This document shows positions 9,173-21,472 of a DNA stretch of 64,000 nucleotides, in pieces. Both the position numbers and the translations under genes were made by a program. The DNA comes from Cycas panzhihuaensis (lineage: Eukaryota; Cycadophyta). The stretch spans positions 4,340,001 to 4,404,000 of the forward strand of contig CM041465.1 in assembly GCA_023213395.1 (NCBI GenBank). The letters are read 5' to 3'. The notes beneath the pieces are model-generated. The model saw only the letters and a list, made by a program, of their open reading frames with translations, was not told where the DNA came from and ran no database searches. Each line of letters starts with the position of its first letter. Positions within the stretch are counted from its first letter, which is position 1.

Positions 9173-12100
9173 TGTTTCTAGGATACTAGGAATGGGCATG
9201 AGCAAGTTGACTCAGGTAAGTATAGGTATACTTCTATCCCCTACCATTATCAATTCTAAGAAAGGTAGATTAAAGTATTTCTTTTACATTGCATGACGAT
9301 TGACTCATTGCATAACCATTATACGTCTGCTGCTTGATTACATTGTATCATATTACTTTAGCCTATGATGATCTAGGGATATGCATCCCATGGTGCTCCA
9401 CGACCCTCCTTCATGTCTCCATGATGCTCCCAAGTACCAGTTGGCCTCTATAGCCTAATCACATCACCCATCGATGAGACTCGACCTCTAGCACCTTGCC
9501 TAGGCCCAGTTGGCATCCTCCACCTATTTGTTGAAATTTCTAGGAAATTATGGCCCCTGATACTTGTTTGTCATAAGTTCCCCTAGTCCCATAATTGTTT
9601 CTTGCAACCTAGATAGAGTACCATGCCCCTGTAGGCCTAAGTTCTCCTCTTTTTTGAGCTTCTAAGCTTCTCTCTTTTTATGTTTGTCTATGTATCTTTC
9701 GCACCATGATGAACACTATGATACCACTATAAAGTTCGTGGTACCGTGAAGTTTACTGCAGGATGATTGTCACAATTTATTTTTTAAAATTAGTCATGGC
9801 TAATTTTGCATTTATTATAAAATTACCACATGGCAGTGCCCTATTCCCAGCCTAGGCCAAACCCTAATCACTTGATTGAGCTAGCGTTGGGTTTAAAAAC
9901 CCAAAACAACCTTATTTCATCTCTTTTCTTGGATCTCTCACTCACGTTTTTCACACCATTCTCTCCAGAAATGCCCTATAATAAGACAAGTTTGCCATTA
10001 TCAACTTCTCAGCTAGCCACCAGCCCTCTGTAGCTCTAGATCCATAGCAGTAGGCCTGTGCCATGGCTAGCAAAGGGAAGGACACATTCCAACGTCTTCA
10101 TCAGGTGTAGATCTTCAATCTCACTCTAAGTTTCTTTCAACTCACTCCTCCTTTGGGGTTTCACCTACAAACCCCATAGGGCTAGCCTCTTTCTCTCATT
10201 TCTCAGGTAGATCTACCCACAACAGGTACCTCTAAGCTTTTTATTTTTCTTTCCCTCTCTTTAAACATTACAAAAGTCATTTATCACACTTTTACAACAC
10301 CTTTTTTTCCTAATTTCTTGCTGTAAATGGGAGGCAAACCCTCCTTTCCTTACTTGCTTCCTATTTCCTTCCAGTTCCTCATTGGTTTCTCTAAAGAGGT
10401 AACAAGGAAGAGGCTTCCATAAAGAGTGAAAGGAGTAGAGGTAGGGTTCTACACCTAACAAGCCTTCTCCTTAAGGGCAACCCCCTTCTCTCCCTACCTC
10501 TTCCTTCTCTATGCCTCCCTTGGGTTTCTAAGGGGCTGTTGGAAAGGAGGTCATCACTGGCAGTAGCATAATCAGCCCATTGATGCACTTGCTATCAGCC
10601 TCACAGGCCCTACACAAGTGGGATTTTATCCCCATACCACACCTTTCTTGTCTTTTGGTGTTAAGCTTCGTTGAGATTGCTAAAGTTGCACTTTGTAACT
10701 TTTATAACATTAACAATAAACACAACTTCATCCACAACTTGTTGCTTGCATTCTAAGAGCTTTGTTGCATCCATCTCCTTTCATCTTCTCAATACTTGGA
10801 TAGCGTGGAGCATTTCTTACCTAGAGGGTTAGCCATTCCAAGGCTACCCACCCTCCTTCTCCTCTTAGCCCTCCCTTGTCCCCCTATTATTTGCAAAGTA
10901 GCATAAAAGAAACTAAGAGAGGTTTTGTGCTAAAAATATTTCTTTTGGTTAAAATACTGTATATCATATTATTTTGCATATTGTACATCTATCCTATGTA
11001 TACTTTCCACCCCTTGGGAAAGGGAAAATATCACTTGATAATAGGTTTCTTTCTTATTGTGTGAGGAAATAAAGAAAGGAATCCCAATCTAGGTACATCC
11101 CCACCTTTCCAGCCATTGTTTCATTTGGGTCTTCAAGTTGTAAGATAGAATGGTAATTGGTTTTGTTTTTTCTCTGCAATACTTTCTTTCTCTTTTCATT
11201 TCCTTTTGACTTGGGGGAAGGTAAGGGAGCCCCCATCCCTCTTCACAAGCACCATTCTATTGCGATGTCCGTAGTTGGGGTAGAACGAGGAAAGCAAGCA
11301 CAACAAGGGCAACACTACTATCGGCTACCTAGTACTAGGTATGCCTTCTGCTTCCCTTAATCCTCCTCTCCTTGCTTTCTTTCTTTCGCCCACACATCAT
11401 TTAAGAAAAAGGAAAGGAAGAAGAACTAGTTTAGGTCATTTTCACTTATCTAGTTTGCTTGCATACTTGATAAAGTATGTATAACTAGAATCCTACACAT
11501 TTACATGCCTACTTGGTTGCATTACTTGTTGAACTTGCATCTTTTTCATATGTCTCACTTTATATAGCTACCTTGTTACCTCTCTTTCTTTTATGTTTAA
11601 AAGATAATAAGAGTGAGGCTATATATGTAAGAGACAAACGAGTGAGAACTTTGTATTATTTCCTTACTTAGCAACCTTTTGCATATAAGGACATATTGTT
11701 GCATGCACCACAACTTCTCTACATTACTCTACATTATAACCTATGAACATAAACCTTAAGACACTTCTTTTATTGGTTCCTATCCCTAGGATCCTTTTGG
11801 ATTTGGTGCCCTAAGGGCATCCCCTTTTTTTAGTCTGCCTTATTTATCCTCTCTAGCCATCTTAGATTACCTTAGTGTAGATTTTAGATTGATTCTATAC
11901 CTATGAGATTAGTCATCCTCCTAGTCCCTCTCGTGTGCAAGCCATTCTTCTTCTCTACCTAAAGACACCTCTTTCGTATCCTCTTTTCCATATAAGGAGC
12001 CATTCCCTCACTTTTCCTTTCCTCCCTCCTTTAGCCACCCAAGGATGGGGGATGCCTTCTCTTTGAGGTTACTTGGGAAACCGAGGATATCCCTCACATA

Positions 12101-12299
12101 CCCATCACTCCTAATTGAGGTAGAGTTATCTCAAAGGAGTTTGTGCACCATTTATGGGTCCCAAACCCGCATCTTGATGCACGAACGCCTTTTGTGGGTG
12201 ATTTCCTTCACTTGCCCCATAAATCCTTAGCCTTGAAACCTTTTATTATTTGGCTTGATCTTGTCCAAGTGTAGTTAACCCCCCGGAGGTACGATTTTA
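9173..12299 (+). repeat. 5' LTR of gypsy C
   Basis: Begins TGTTTCTAGGATACTAGG after gatct and ends GATTTTA (canonical CCA in the other copy) one base before the primer site. Pairs with 21473-24577 along its whole length, with roughly 10-15% differences by eye, mostly transitions. 3127 bp, very long, as in Tat/Ogre elements. A splice-donor-like caggtaagta occurs at about 9213. Open frames inside (9830-10033, 10261-10588, 10876-11360, 12045-12230) are not conserved as proteins between the two copies and are not genes. Confidence 0.85.
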
Positions 12300-12300
12300 C

Positions 12301-12320
12301 TGGCAACCATACTGGGGACT
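12301..12320 (+). other. Primer-binding site of gypsy C
   Basis: TGGCAACCATACTGGGGACT lies one base after the LTR. Plant Tat/Ogre elements commonly use a TGGCGACTCTGCTGGGGA-type site, attributed to an Arg tRNA; this is a mutated form of that. Gypsy B has TGGTGACCATACTGGGGA at the same place. Confidence 0.75.
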
Positions 12321-12599
12321 TGCTAGTAAGGGATTAATCCTCTCTCCTTTCCTGTTAGTGCTACCTCCTTTCTAATAACTCCCTTTAATTTGTTGGGCAG
12401 CCCCCAATGCTTGCATCTTATTATCCCTTTTTATTTCTTCCAACCTCTAGGCATAACTTGTATGCTACAATTCTCACGTCACTTACGAGGCCTTCCCCCT
12501 TTGTTATAAGACCCCTTTTATCAACCCCTTCCTTCATCGGATTCTAATTTGACCATGGAAGGATTCCCTTTAGATTGGGCATATCATGCCTATATATCT

Positions 12600-13660
12600 A
12601 AATCCCATGAGCCATCCACCTCTTTCCAAGGGCCCACCTAAGTGGATGAGGATTCTATCATTTACCCAGGTGACCAAGAACACCCGCAAGTCCACCACCT
12701 CTCCACTCACGAGGTGGAAGCTTCCTCTCCCCTAGAGTACCATCACTTTGGTGGAGATCCTCATGCGGACCGTCTAGTAGGGTCTGCCTCATATGAGGAC
12801 CCCTCTACCTCTTATGATCAAGCAGACACCCCTCCTACAAATATCGTGGAAGCCCTAAACTAGTGCTTCTAGGCCACCCATCTTCAATCACATCCTTAGT
12901 GGTTTGAGAACATCTTATGAAGCATTGTGATTCCTTCTTCTATATCCACTCCTCCTTGTCCATCCCATTTGACTCCCTTGCCTACAACAAGGACGTCTCT
13001 TGCTTCATCTTCCTCTCCTTGTGGTCTATGCTCCTTAGGGACCACCCAAGGCATATCCTTTTCCCAACTTGGGATGAGTATGTCTCTTTCTAGTCAAACA
13101 AATACACCCCAACCAACCATGGTGTATCCACCTCCAGTTAGGCCTAGGGGGCCTATGGGCACCCCTACTTCTAGTTGTGTAGGGCCCGCCCCCACATATT
13201 CCCAGCCTTAACCTAGGGATCCTTCCTTCTATATGCCTTTAGGTTATACTTCTTAATCGTGAGGGCATGGTAAGGGAAATCCCCTTCCAGTTTATGGGGT
13301 GGACCCTTTGCATCCGTATGGTATCACTCCACCTACGGGTGGCCCATACGAGTAAAACCCGATTTTGCATGCCTCTATTCCATCCTCTTATATATTTTCA
13401 CATGTTTCACCTTCATAAGGAGGTCAAGTCCCTCCCCAAAGCACCATCTCTCAAGCTCCTTTCCAACAAGGGGCATTTTCCCAAGGAGGGATGGGTCCCT
13501 CATACCCACCCTCTCCTATGCAAATTCCCTTGAATGCGGGATTAACTCCTTCCCACTAAATGGGAGGAGGTTAATATCCCCTTTCAAACCAAGTCTCTCA
13601 AGGAGGGTTTGGGTAACCTTCTCCACCCTCTCTCTTGTCTTTCATCAATCCTATGGTCTA
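12600..13660 (+). pseudogene. Gypsy C: Pro/Ser-rich N-terminal part of the gag frame (decayed)
   Basis: Open pieces at 12642-12863, 12927-13211 and 13267-13533 code for low-complexity Pro-, Ser-, Thr- and His-rich sequence with no recognised domain. They sit between the primer site and the gag core. Gypsy B has a similar Pro/Ser/Thr-rich stretch in front of its gag core. Probably the N-terminal extension of Tat gag, broken by stops. Confidence 0.45.
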
Positions 13661-13679
13661 ATCAAGGGCACGCCTCTTT

Positions 13680-14300
13680 ATGGACTATAGATCAACACCT
13701 TTATCTATTGAGGTGCTAAGAACCAACTTACTGCCTCATCCTCGTGAGGTTCCCAAGTTCAATGGGACCTTATCACAAGACCTAATGGAGCATGTCAGAA
13801 GTTTTTCTATGGCATGCATCAATTATTGGGAATATGACCATATCCTCATGAAACTCTTCCTACACTCTCTCCAAGGCAATGCCCTTAAGTGGTTCTATTG
13901 CCTACTAGCACATTCTATCTATTCATTCCAACAACTCGTAGACGAAGTTGCCAACTATTTTGACGTAGCTTATCCTTTTAAGAGCAGGATGAAAGCCCTC
14001 CTGTCCTTTATACAAGGCCACGATGAGATGAATCATGACTCTATGAGACACTTTCATGATTTGCTTTAGTCCACCAAGGCAAACCTACTTGAGGAGTTAA
14101 AGAGAGATCTCTTTATTAATGCCCTTCACCCAGAAGTCCATGCTGAAGTCCTTAAAATAGGGGCAATGATGTGCAACTCTGCCATAGCCAAGCGCTTAAC
14201 GCTTAAGTCCATTGAGATCTAGGCATGTCTCAAGAAGCCTCTCAAGTCCTCACAATGACATGAGGCACCTCCACCACCCCGTGAAACTAAAGTCCAACAG
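13680..14300 (+). pseudogene. Gypsy C gag core (decayed)
   Basis: The 129-codon open piece (13680-14069) includes PREVPKFNGTLSQDLMEHV, then LFLHSLQGNALKWFYCL, SFQQLVDEVANYF and MRHFHDLL. After one stop it continues as LKRDLFINALHPEVHAEVL. This is the retrotransposon gag domain (GxAxxWF motif, then the FxxLxxxFxxxF helix). The corresponding motif in gypsy B is GDALKWFYHL, so the two elements belong to one lineage. Downstream to about 14900 is Pro/Ser/Lys-rich linker with stops. Confidence 0.82.
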
Positions 14301-14899
14301 CCTCTTAGGTCTTCTTCTCACCTAACAAAAAAGACCTTGGATCCCCTAACCTCTGTTATACATTCTTTTGAACGTACCATGAAGAAGCTTAAACTACAAA
14401 CCCCTTCATCCCTTACTTTGCATAAACCAATTTACTAAGCTTCTCAAGCCACTCCCCCAAGGGTGATACCTAATCTTCTCAAACGAGGAAGCACGATTCC
14501 TCCCTAAAGAAGAAGTGGTGTTCCGTCCATGGGGAGTGTTTCCATGAAGATTCATAATGTAGGGCCCAACACCCTTTAGTCACCCCATAATGTGATTCTT
14601 CTCCCAAATAGGTATCTAGTCCCAACCTAGATCAACTCGTCCATAAGGATCCCTTCCCCAAGCAAGGGGAGTGTGATTGCAACACCTAATAAAAGGGTAA
14701 CCATAATAGAGGGAGGTCCCTAAACCCTTACCCTTTGCAAGCCAAAGGGAAGGGTACAAGGAACTTATCCTATTCTTCTAATTCTCTCAACCACCGTACT
14801 CCTTCGCCCTCTTGATCCTGAAATAAGGGAAAGATAGTCATTCAAATGCTTGAGACCACCTCGTTATATGACTTAACTCAGTCCCAAGTAGCCAAGGAG

Positions 14900-15800
14900 G
14901 CAAACGGTGCCTCTTCTTCCACTCCTCACCTTGATCCTCTTTTGGAAGTCCCTCCTCCAGAAGTCCCCATGCTTCCCAAGACCATTCTTGTGTGCCCTAG
15001 TTGTTACGATTTCTAAAGGGTGCTTCCCCAACCTACTGTGAAGGGGAAGCCCTTCTCCATCATTGACGAGCTTCACACCGTAACCTCGGGGATATCTATG
15101 ATGGATGTCTTGAGAAGATGCCTTGAGCAACATGCTCTTCTTCTTGAAGCTCTTGGCCAACAAGATGCTTCCATCCATGTTGTAGGCACTTCCTCTCATG
15201 GACCACCTATCATCTCATTCGATCCTCGAGATCTCCCATCTCCCAATGAATGGGAGAAGCATTTTTATTATCTATTTGTCATTTCTATTGACACCCACGA
15301 TTTTATCATAAAGAGGACCATCGTAGATAATAGCTCCTCAGTGAATGCTATGCCTATGTGCATGTTTAAGGAGTTAGGCATAGTAGCTATTGAGTCTGTC
15401 CCTTGGAAATGCTAAGGATTCGACATAACCGAGAAGCCCCCTTAGGGGCAGTCTCCCTTTTTCTCATCTTAGGAGGGAAAACTGTCTTTGTTGATGTTAT
15501 TGTACTTGATATCAATGTGGAGTACAACCTCCTATTGGGCTGACCATGGCTTAACCAAATGGGACCAATCTACTCCTTACATTGGGGGTAACTTAAGTTT
15601 GTCCATGAAGGATGAGTTAAGGTTATCACCCATGAGGCTCTGCCATTTCACACTTCTTACCCAACTTACCAGGTTGTCTTTGATGATGAAGATAACGATC
15701 CTGAGGAGGCTATCCCTTCCATGGGGTCTCTTTTTTGGGAGACTGACCTTTATCAAATCAAACCTATGCCTTGTCATGAGCCAAACCTAGTCAGGTTTGC
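14900..15800 (+). pseudogene. Gypsy C aspartic protease region (decayed)
   Basis: Frames give SIIDELHTV, DVLRRCLEQHALLLEAL, then TIVDNSSSVNAMPMCMFKEL (about 15315-15375), where Tat proteases read VDxGSSxNVxP. The catalytic Asp is kept but the Gly is Ser. Further pieces, VQPPIGLTMA*P and FHTSYPTYQVVFDDEDNDP near 15650, match the segment after the protease in Tat polyproteins. The reading is lost after about 15990. No RT follows. Confidence 0.7.
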
Positions 15801-15990
15801 CCCTATTGGCGTGGGTAGTTACAGTTACTTAGTCGTCATAGGTGATTCCAAGTCAGATAGTGAGGGCCATGAGCCCTCTCCTCGGTATGTCACCCTCGTT
15901 TCAAGCACACTTAAGGAGATATCCAGATCAAATATTCCCTCTTCTCTTTATTCTACATTAGCTCCTAAGCTATTGGTTCTAAACTAGCCA

Positions 15991-17100
15991 CTTCCTTCAT
16001 GTTCTTGCCCTCCTTGAGTAGCTTCACATAGGTGTTTACATCGACGAACCACTCGTAGAGGTATTTCTTCTTCATGCTCTAGGTCCTCACCTAAGATCAT
16101 ATCCAATCCTACTCAAATGCAACCTTACCACATGATCTGTTGCGTATTAGGTCCATCACACTCATTCAGTTCTAACCAAAACCATATTACTTATAGGCTT
16201 ATCCATACAAGGCTTGCCCTTCGTCAGCCATCTCCATTCTCTGTGTGACCTGTCCCTAACCTTGGGTATGCTTGGCACACCACTTCTCTCCTTTTTATGC
16301 TCTGAAATGAGCCTAAACTACCACCCTAAGTACATCTTCATTCCCCCAAACCACAGGTGAAATGACAGTTTAGGGTGGTCTTCCTATCTCTGCATTTTCT
16401 CCTATGGCATCTTATGTTTCCCTCCCAAGGGAAACCTTTCCTTCTTGTTGGATGTATTGGTTTCCATAACTTCTGAGTCTAAAAATGCACTCTAGTTAAG
16501 ACTTCATGCTTAAGTACCCTTACTCTCTCTCATGTCGACGCTTCCTTTGCATATCCTACTATGCTCCATCGATGGACATGTATGGATCCCCATCTCCTAG
16601 CCTCACACATGCCTATCCGCTATGCCTATGATGAACGTGTGTGCCCACTATAAGTATGGCCCTGCATGAAAGGAAATGTAGGCATCACCCATATGATCTA
16701 ATAATAAAAGCCATATAATAACCAACTAAACCATCATGATGTATAGCCCCTCGTGTACCCATGCACCCATATATGCAAACATATATATAAAGCATACAAT
16801 GAATACATCATCATAATACCACCATCATTTTAAATGGGGTACCAATAGGCCCCTATATATATATATATATATATATAATCATGTCATACAAAATAATATA
16901 GTACATCATCTTAGGGAAGCTTGAACCCTTGTAGGGAGGAGTACAATCATGTAGTAACATATGGTGACTCCCTCGAGGTCTAGTGATTTCCCAACCAAAA
17001 CCAACCTCTCCCTGCTTCTTAACACTCATGTGCTTATGGAGTGTCATCTCCTAGTTAATGTGATCCCTCTCGAGGAGACCACATGTCTCCTAGGCTCTTG
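15991..17100. other. Gypsy C: non-coding tract with the TAAACTA motif and AT repeats
   Basis: No protein domain was recognised. It contains AATGAGCCTAAACTACCAC near 16303-16322, the motif seen in gypsy B after the RNase H gene, a partial inverted copy (agtttagggtggtc near 16367), and an (AT)n run at 16855-16876. In gypsy B the same motif-then-AT-tract order separates the RNase H gene from the antisense gene. RT and integrase would be expected in this area but are absent. Confidence 0.5.
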
Positions 17101-17129
17101 TTACATCTTTGTGAGCTCCCGGCCTCACT

Positions 17130-19200
17130 CCCCTCATCTCAAGGCCTCCTCGGGGTCATCATTGTTGTATGTATCTAATTTTGGTCTGTGATGACCTCGC
17201 TACCACCTGATCCACCAGCTGATCATATCGAGCCTGGATACGATCCCTCTCTCTATCTACCCCTCGTAGTTTGTCCTCCACTCCTCAGAGTTGCTCCTCT
17301 AACATGACTACCTTGATGCAACTCTTTGCATTGCTACCTACTACTTATCTGCCCTAAGCCTCTAATCCATGGACATGGCCTTATAGGATATCCCTCTTCA
17401 TGACTACGTAATCCCTCTCTGCGCAAATCCCATCTAGATCCTCCTGTATCTATCTAGCTCTCACCTGGTGCTCCTAGGATTTCACTATCTGTATGTCCCT
17501 AGCCTTGATCAGTGGGGCGAATGCCACTATATATGCCCCTGCTAATCGTGGCTCCTCTCCAACCTGGATGGGAGGTTGCCTCTCCGCGTACGCCTAGGGG
17601 AATATCTCCCAGACTACTGCCTCAATCAACCTCCCTATCTCCGCTGCCTCTACTAAGTCAAACATACCACATGTCAGTATATATGTGTCTATATATATAA
17701 TCCCATAACCAAATCAAAACAAGCCATCAAAATACCTGGTGGTCGAAAGATGATAGGAAAGGTAGTGTCTAACCTCTTAGGATAGTTGGCTCCTCAACTC
17801 AAACGACTACCTCTTCCTCCGGACCTCCCTCAGCTGCTAGTACCTCCTCCTCCTTAGGCACCACATTGCCTTCCATCTGGCCTATCAGGGCATCTCCTCC
17901 CCCTCTACTATTACTACCTGAGCTTTCCCAACCACCCTCAGTCTTTGGAATGGTGTTCAGGGTGGCCTACCTCTCCCTATAGCTCTCTAGGGACTCGCCT
18001 CTTCTCCTGCAGCTCCTAAAGGCCCTACCTCACCTCCTATAGTCCTTGATGGACCTATCTCATCACCTGCTGCTCCCGATGGGCCTACCCCATCGCCTCT
18101 GTCACCACCATCATCATCATCGCCATTTCCAGGAGCACCTCCTGCTCCTCCTGCCTTGTCATCACTATCCCATCTCACCCCTCTATATGGATCTATCATA
18201 TAGTCTACCATGGTAAGGAGCTCTAGTGATGTCACCTCCACTGAGCACCTAATGTGTGCCTAGTCCTCAGTCCCCCTAAACTAATTATGTCACCTGTGTA
18301 CCATAGGAGCTTACACCAAGATGGGGTGTGGTCCTCTTAGTGGTGATATCACACTAAAATAATCGAAGAACCATCACTGTAGTAGTGTACAATGGGAAAA
18401 TCCTCCTCTCCTTGTCAGTCTGATAGCATCTAGTTGGGCGACCATGTTCGTCGCTATCAGAGTGGCTGAGTCTAGTCTCTCCCCAGCCTCACACCTCCTG
18501 ACTGTCTCCATCCATGTGCTAGGTATATCCCTATAGTTCTGTTTCCAGGAGACCCATAACAGAATGCCCAATGTGATCAACTTCCTCACTCAAGAAATAT
18601 TTAACATAACCATAGTTTGGACCGGCACTCCTTGCCAATCCTACCTATCCTAGCCATTAAAGAATATGGCTACCTCCCTATGTGTAGTGTCATTACTAGG
18701 CAATATCCATAGCGACGTTGGTGCTCCTCCTATCGGTACACCAAGGATCCTCTGTATATCTCCTAGTGTGATAGTGATATATCCCACCTAGGGGAGGTGG
18801 AACACATGCCGCCTGTAATCCCAATAGGTGATGATGTCCACTAAGAGGCATTGATTTGAGGCATACTGGATAGTCCACATCTCCCTCATATTTGCCTGTC
18901 CCCCTAAGTCATCATCTTAATAAAACTCATCATGGCAATCCCCACTATGATAACTGCCTATAAAACACCCAATAATCAGTAAGAACACCACTACATCTAC
19001 CTACCTACCCTCAGGTTGCCTCTGCCTCTGCCCCCCCTCTGGGTTGGGTTTGGCACCTTTCTGGGCCACTTTCCTTCTTTTTTCTGCTAGTAGATCTTCA
19101 TCCCTTGCCAAACGTTGCGGTACTCTAGAGTTTGGAATAGGCCCCATTGGGTTCTTTGTATTTTCCCAGCAGCCCCACAGTAAATTTTGTGCCACCATGA
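17130..19200 (-). pseudogene. Antisense PMD (plant mobile domain) gene of gypsy C (decayed)
   Basis: Read on the minus strand from about 19200 down. A basic N-terminus (ARDEDLLAEKRRKVAQKG) is followed near 18870-18700 by DIITYWDYRRHVFHLP and GYITITLGDIQRILGVPIGG, the hallmark of the plant mobile domain (tITLxDVxxLLGLpidG). Next come PSTWMETVRRCEAGERL and a Gly/Asp-rich stretch (18000-18150). Near 17330-17190 is a coiled-coil-like segment (VVMLEEQL, VEDKLRGVDRERDRIQARYD). The PMD is found in cellular proteins and in transposons; in Tat elements extra antisense frames are known. Several stops and frameshifts are present. It is transcribed opposite to gag-pol, so it would need its own promoter. 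Confidence 0.78.
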
Positions 19201-20225
19201 CATTTGCTGTGGGGCCACCATTTCCCCTACCAAAGGGGGGGAAAAGCCCAAAAAACCTAAAATTTTTTATTCTAACAGGCCAAGGCCAGGTCCACTGAGA
19301 CCAGGGCTAGCTAATACCCTAGTCCTCCCCATCTCTAAGCCCAAATCGAGTTCTAGAGGGTCCCAATTTATCCTTAAGGGCCTAAAAATTACTCTAAAAA
19401 GCTATAAAAATTCATTAAATTTAAGCGACAAAATAGAGTGGATATGGGATAATCCACTCACTGGATCTGGTCTCGCTATGGCCATCTTGTCACTCCAGTC
19501 CTGTCGGCTAACTCCCCACCTCGATCTAATGGTTTGATCTCTGTCTGCCTACCTCCGAAGTTGGACAATGCTCCGCTGCGTAAGGGAAAGGGCTTTAAAT
19601 CGATCATGAGCCCGTGAAAATGAATTTTGTTTTCACTGAGTTTTCCTAATATAGGTGAGGGCCCTGATGGGCACTTCCTCCATTTTTCCTACTATGATAG
19701 CCCTTGAGACCACCTCTTTTCCTATGTCACCTTTTCCTTATGGGTCCGTCCCATGTCTCACCTCCATGGTCTCCTTTTTGTGCCTCTTAGATGCATTTAT
19801 GATGACCCCTTTAGTCTTCCATAGACCCCCTTCGTCTCAATTTTTGTACCATTCCAAAACATACCTATGTTTATACTCCTTTGGCTTGTTTTGCTATCCT
19901 GAGTCCATTTCCACCACCCGTTCAAGCCTATGGGGCTCCCAAAGAAAGTGCCTTCCTCATCGTGGACCTTGACGAGGCCCCTTTTGCGACCTTTAGGACC
20001 CTAAAGGGGCCCTTTTTCACTGTTGATTCCTTCTCGTCCATTGGGTCAGTCTCCTTGTCTTTGGGTAGCCTCCTTCAAGGGATCTCCCATCCTTCATAGT
20101 CCCTGTTATAGCCATCTGAGTGCTCTATAGCTCTTTCATGCATTTTTGGTCCTTCACTTTATATATCGACCCCGTCATCATTCTTCGTTCTTATTCATCT
20201 CACCGAGACCCTTTTCCCTCTCGCT
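19201..20225. other. Gypsy C spacer between antisense gene and RNase H
   Basis: Contains open pieces at 19655-19972 and 19881-20099 without a recognised domain. They are Pro/Ser/Phe-rich and probably chance frames or an unidentifiable linker. 19200-19640 lies on the 5' side of the antisense gene and may include its promoter. Confidence 0.35.
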
Positions 20226-20640
20226 ATGGCATTACTCATCTTTACTAACGGTGGAAGCTGTGGCAACCTAGGCCCTTTCTCCAGTACATGGATCCTCTGT
20301 GACCCTTCTGGATATAATTACATGCATTTTAGAGTCTTCCTTTCTGAAGCCACCAACAATGAGGCTGAGTACATAGCCATTATTGAAACCCTTACCGATG
20401 CGCTCTGCTTCCACTGTAGACCCATCATCCTCCTTTGTGACTCTCAGGTCATGGTGTCTCATCTCACCTAGGTCTACTAGGTACATTGCCTATGCCTAAG
20501 AGCCCTTGCCTTAACTACTAGATCCCTTTTGTCATGTTTCTCTTCCATTGACATCTGACATATCCCTCGGGACTAAAACATTGAGGTGGATAGTCTCGTC
20601 CATCTCATCCTCGAGCATCGTCTCCCTCTCCTTGATGACC
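20226..20640 (+). pseudogene. Separate archaeal-type RNase H of gypsy C
   Basis: Starts at ATG with MALLIFTNGGSCGNLGPFSS, then SEATNNEAEYIAIIETL, LLCDSQVMVSHL and, after stops, HIPRD*NIEVDSLVHLI. This matches the additional RNase H (aRNH) carried by Tat elements: F-D-G-x-S-x-G-N, TNNEAEY, DSQ, and the PRxxNxEADxLA end. The first catalytic Asp is Asn (TNG); the Glu of NNEAEY and the Asp of CDSQ are kept. The same Asn is found in the copies of gypsy B and D. It is a distinct frame, not joined to RT. Four stops lie after codon 81. Confidence 0.82.
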
Positions 20641-20947
20641 CCCCTTGAGGAATCTGTTCAGTTGCATAGGTACCCAGTTTTTGGGTCATCCCACTTTCCC
20701 ATCTTACGATCCATTTACACCTCTAAAAGTTGGCCACTAATGAGGTTAAACTATGGTGACTAGTAGGTTTGTTCTCCTCATCCTACCATTCGTACCACCC
20801 CCAGTACAGAGTCTTTATCTTTCCTGCTTTCTTATGTATACATAACATCTCATTCATAGAGTTTGCTTGATCATGTTTATGATTGTCCCCTACTATTTAT
20901 TATGCACTCATACGATGGGGGCACCCCCCTCATCGGTTCACACTTCC
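20641..20947. other. Gypsy C: end of internal region up to the junction
   Basis: Non-coding. Includes gatgggggcacccccctcat, a short GC-rich inverted repeat. Homology to this element stops at about 20947, where a copy of gypsy A integrase begins in mid-gene. Confidence 0.45.
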
Positions 20948-21472
20948 AATAAAATGGTGGTGTTGATTCTATATAGGAAGACACATATAAGAGAAAGCAT
21001 AGCTAGATTATTTTTTTAGCATGATTGGAAGTATTTTGGGCTTTCCAACTCTATTATTTTTTATCAAGACAATATATTTTTGAGCCATTTTTGATAATCT
21101 CTTTAAGAGATGATGGATACAAAGTTAAGGATGAGCATAACTTTCCATCCTCATATAGATGGCTAGACTAAAGTTATCAATAGGATATTGGTGTAGCTAC
21201 TTCAAGGGTATAATGCTGAGCATCCCAAGACTTGGGACAAAAATCTTCCATACCTATAATTTTTCTTCAATAGAGAAATTCAAAGCTTAACTTAGAAGTT
21301 TCCATTTGAGGTATGTTTAGGATTTCTACCTGTAAGCTCATTTGATTTAGAATTTTTAGCCCAATTTATTACTAGAAATATAAAGGAGAAAGAAGGATAA
21401 GAGAAGGCACAAAGATTCTTGGGAAGAATTGAAAGAAAACATCAACGAGTTGAGGAGTAGCTTCAAAGATCT
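20948..21472 (+). pseudogene. Second copy of the gypsy A integrase fragment
   Basis: Matches 8648-9172 base for base apart from about 10% substitutions, starting at aaaatggtgg and running to the gatct before the LTR. It begins in the middle of the integrase core (FSKMVV) with no upstream part. Together with the LTR behind it, it forms a 3.6-kb duplicate of 8648-12299. It therefore belongs to gypsy A, not C. Confidence 0.88.

Noticed and set aside
9210-9222. caggtaagta as a real intron donor in gypsy C
   Set aside because: Some Ogre elements have an intron, but this site is in the LTR, and no matching acceptor or split frame was found.
9830-12230. Several open frames of 60-67 codons in the C LTR
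   Set aside because: The corresponding frames in the second LTR copy (21473-24577) are not conserved as protein and none resembles a family.
8648-12299. Treating the whole 3.6-kb duplicated block as the LTR of gypsy C
   Set aside because: The first 525 bp are continuous with the gypsy A integrase frame. TG...CA ends, the primer site and target duplication all place the LTR at 9173-12299.
14873-15199. 108-codon minus-strand open frame in gypsy C
   Set aside because: Opposite strand of the gag-protease region; no domain, while the plus strand reads protease-region text.
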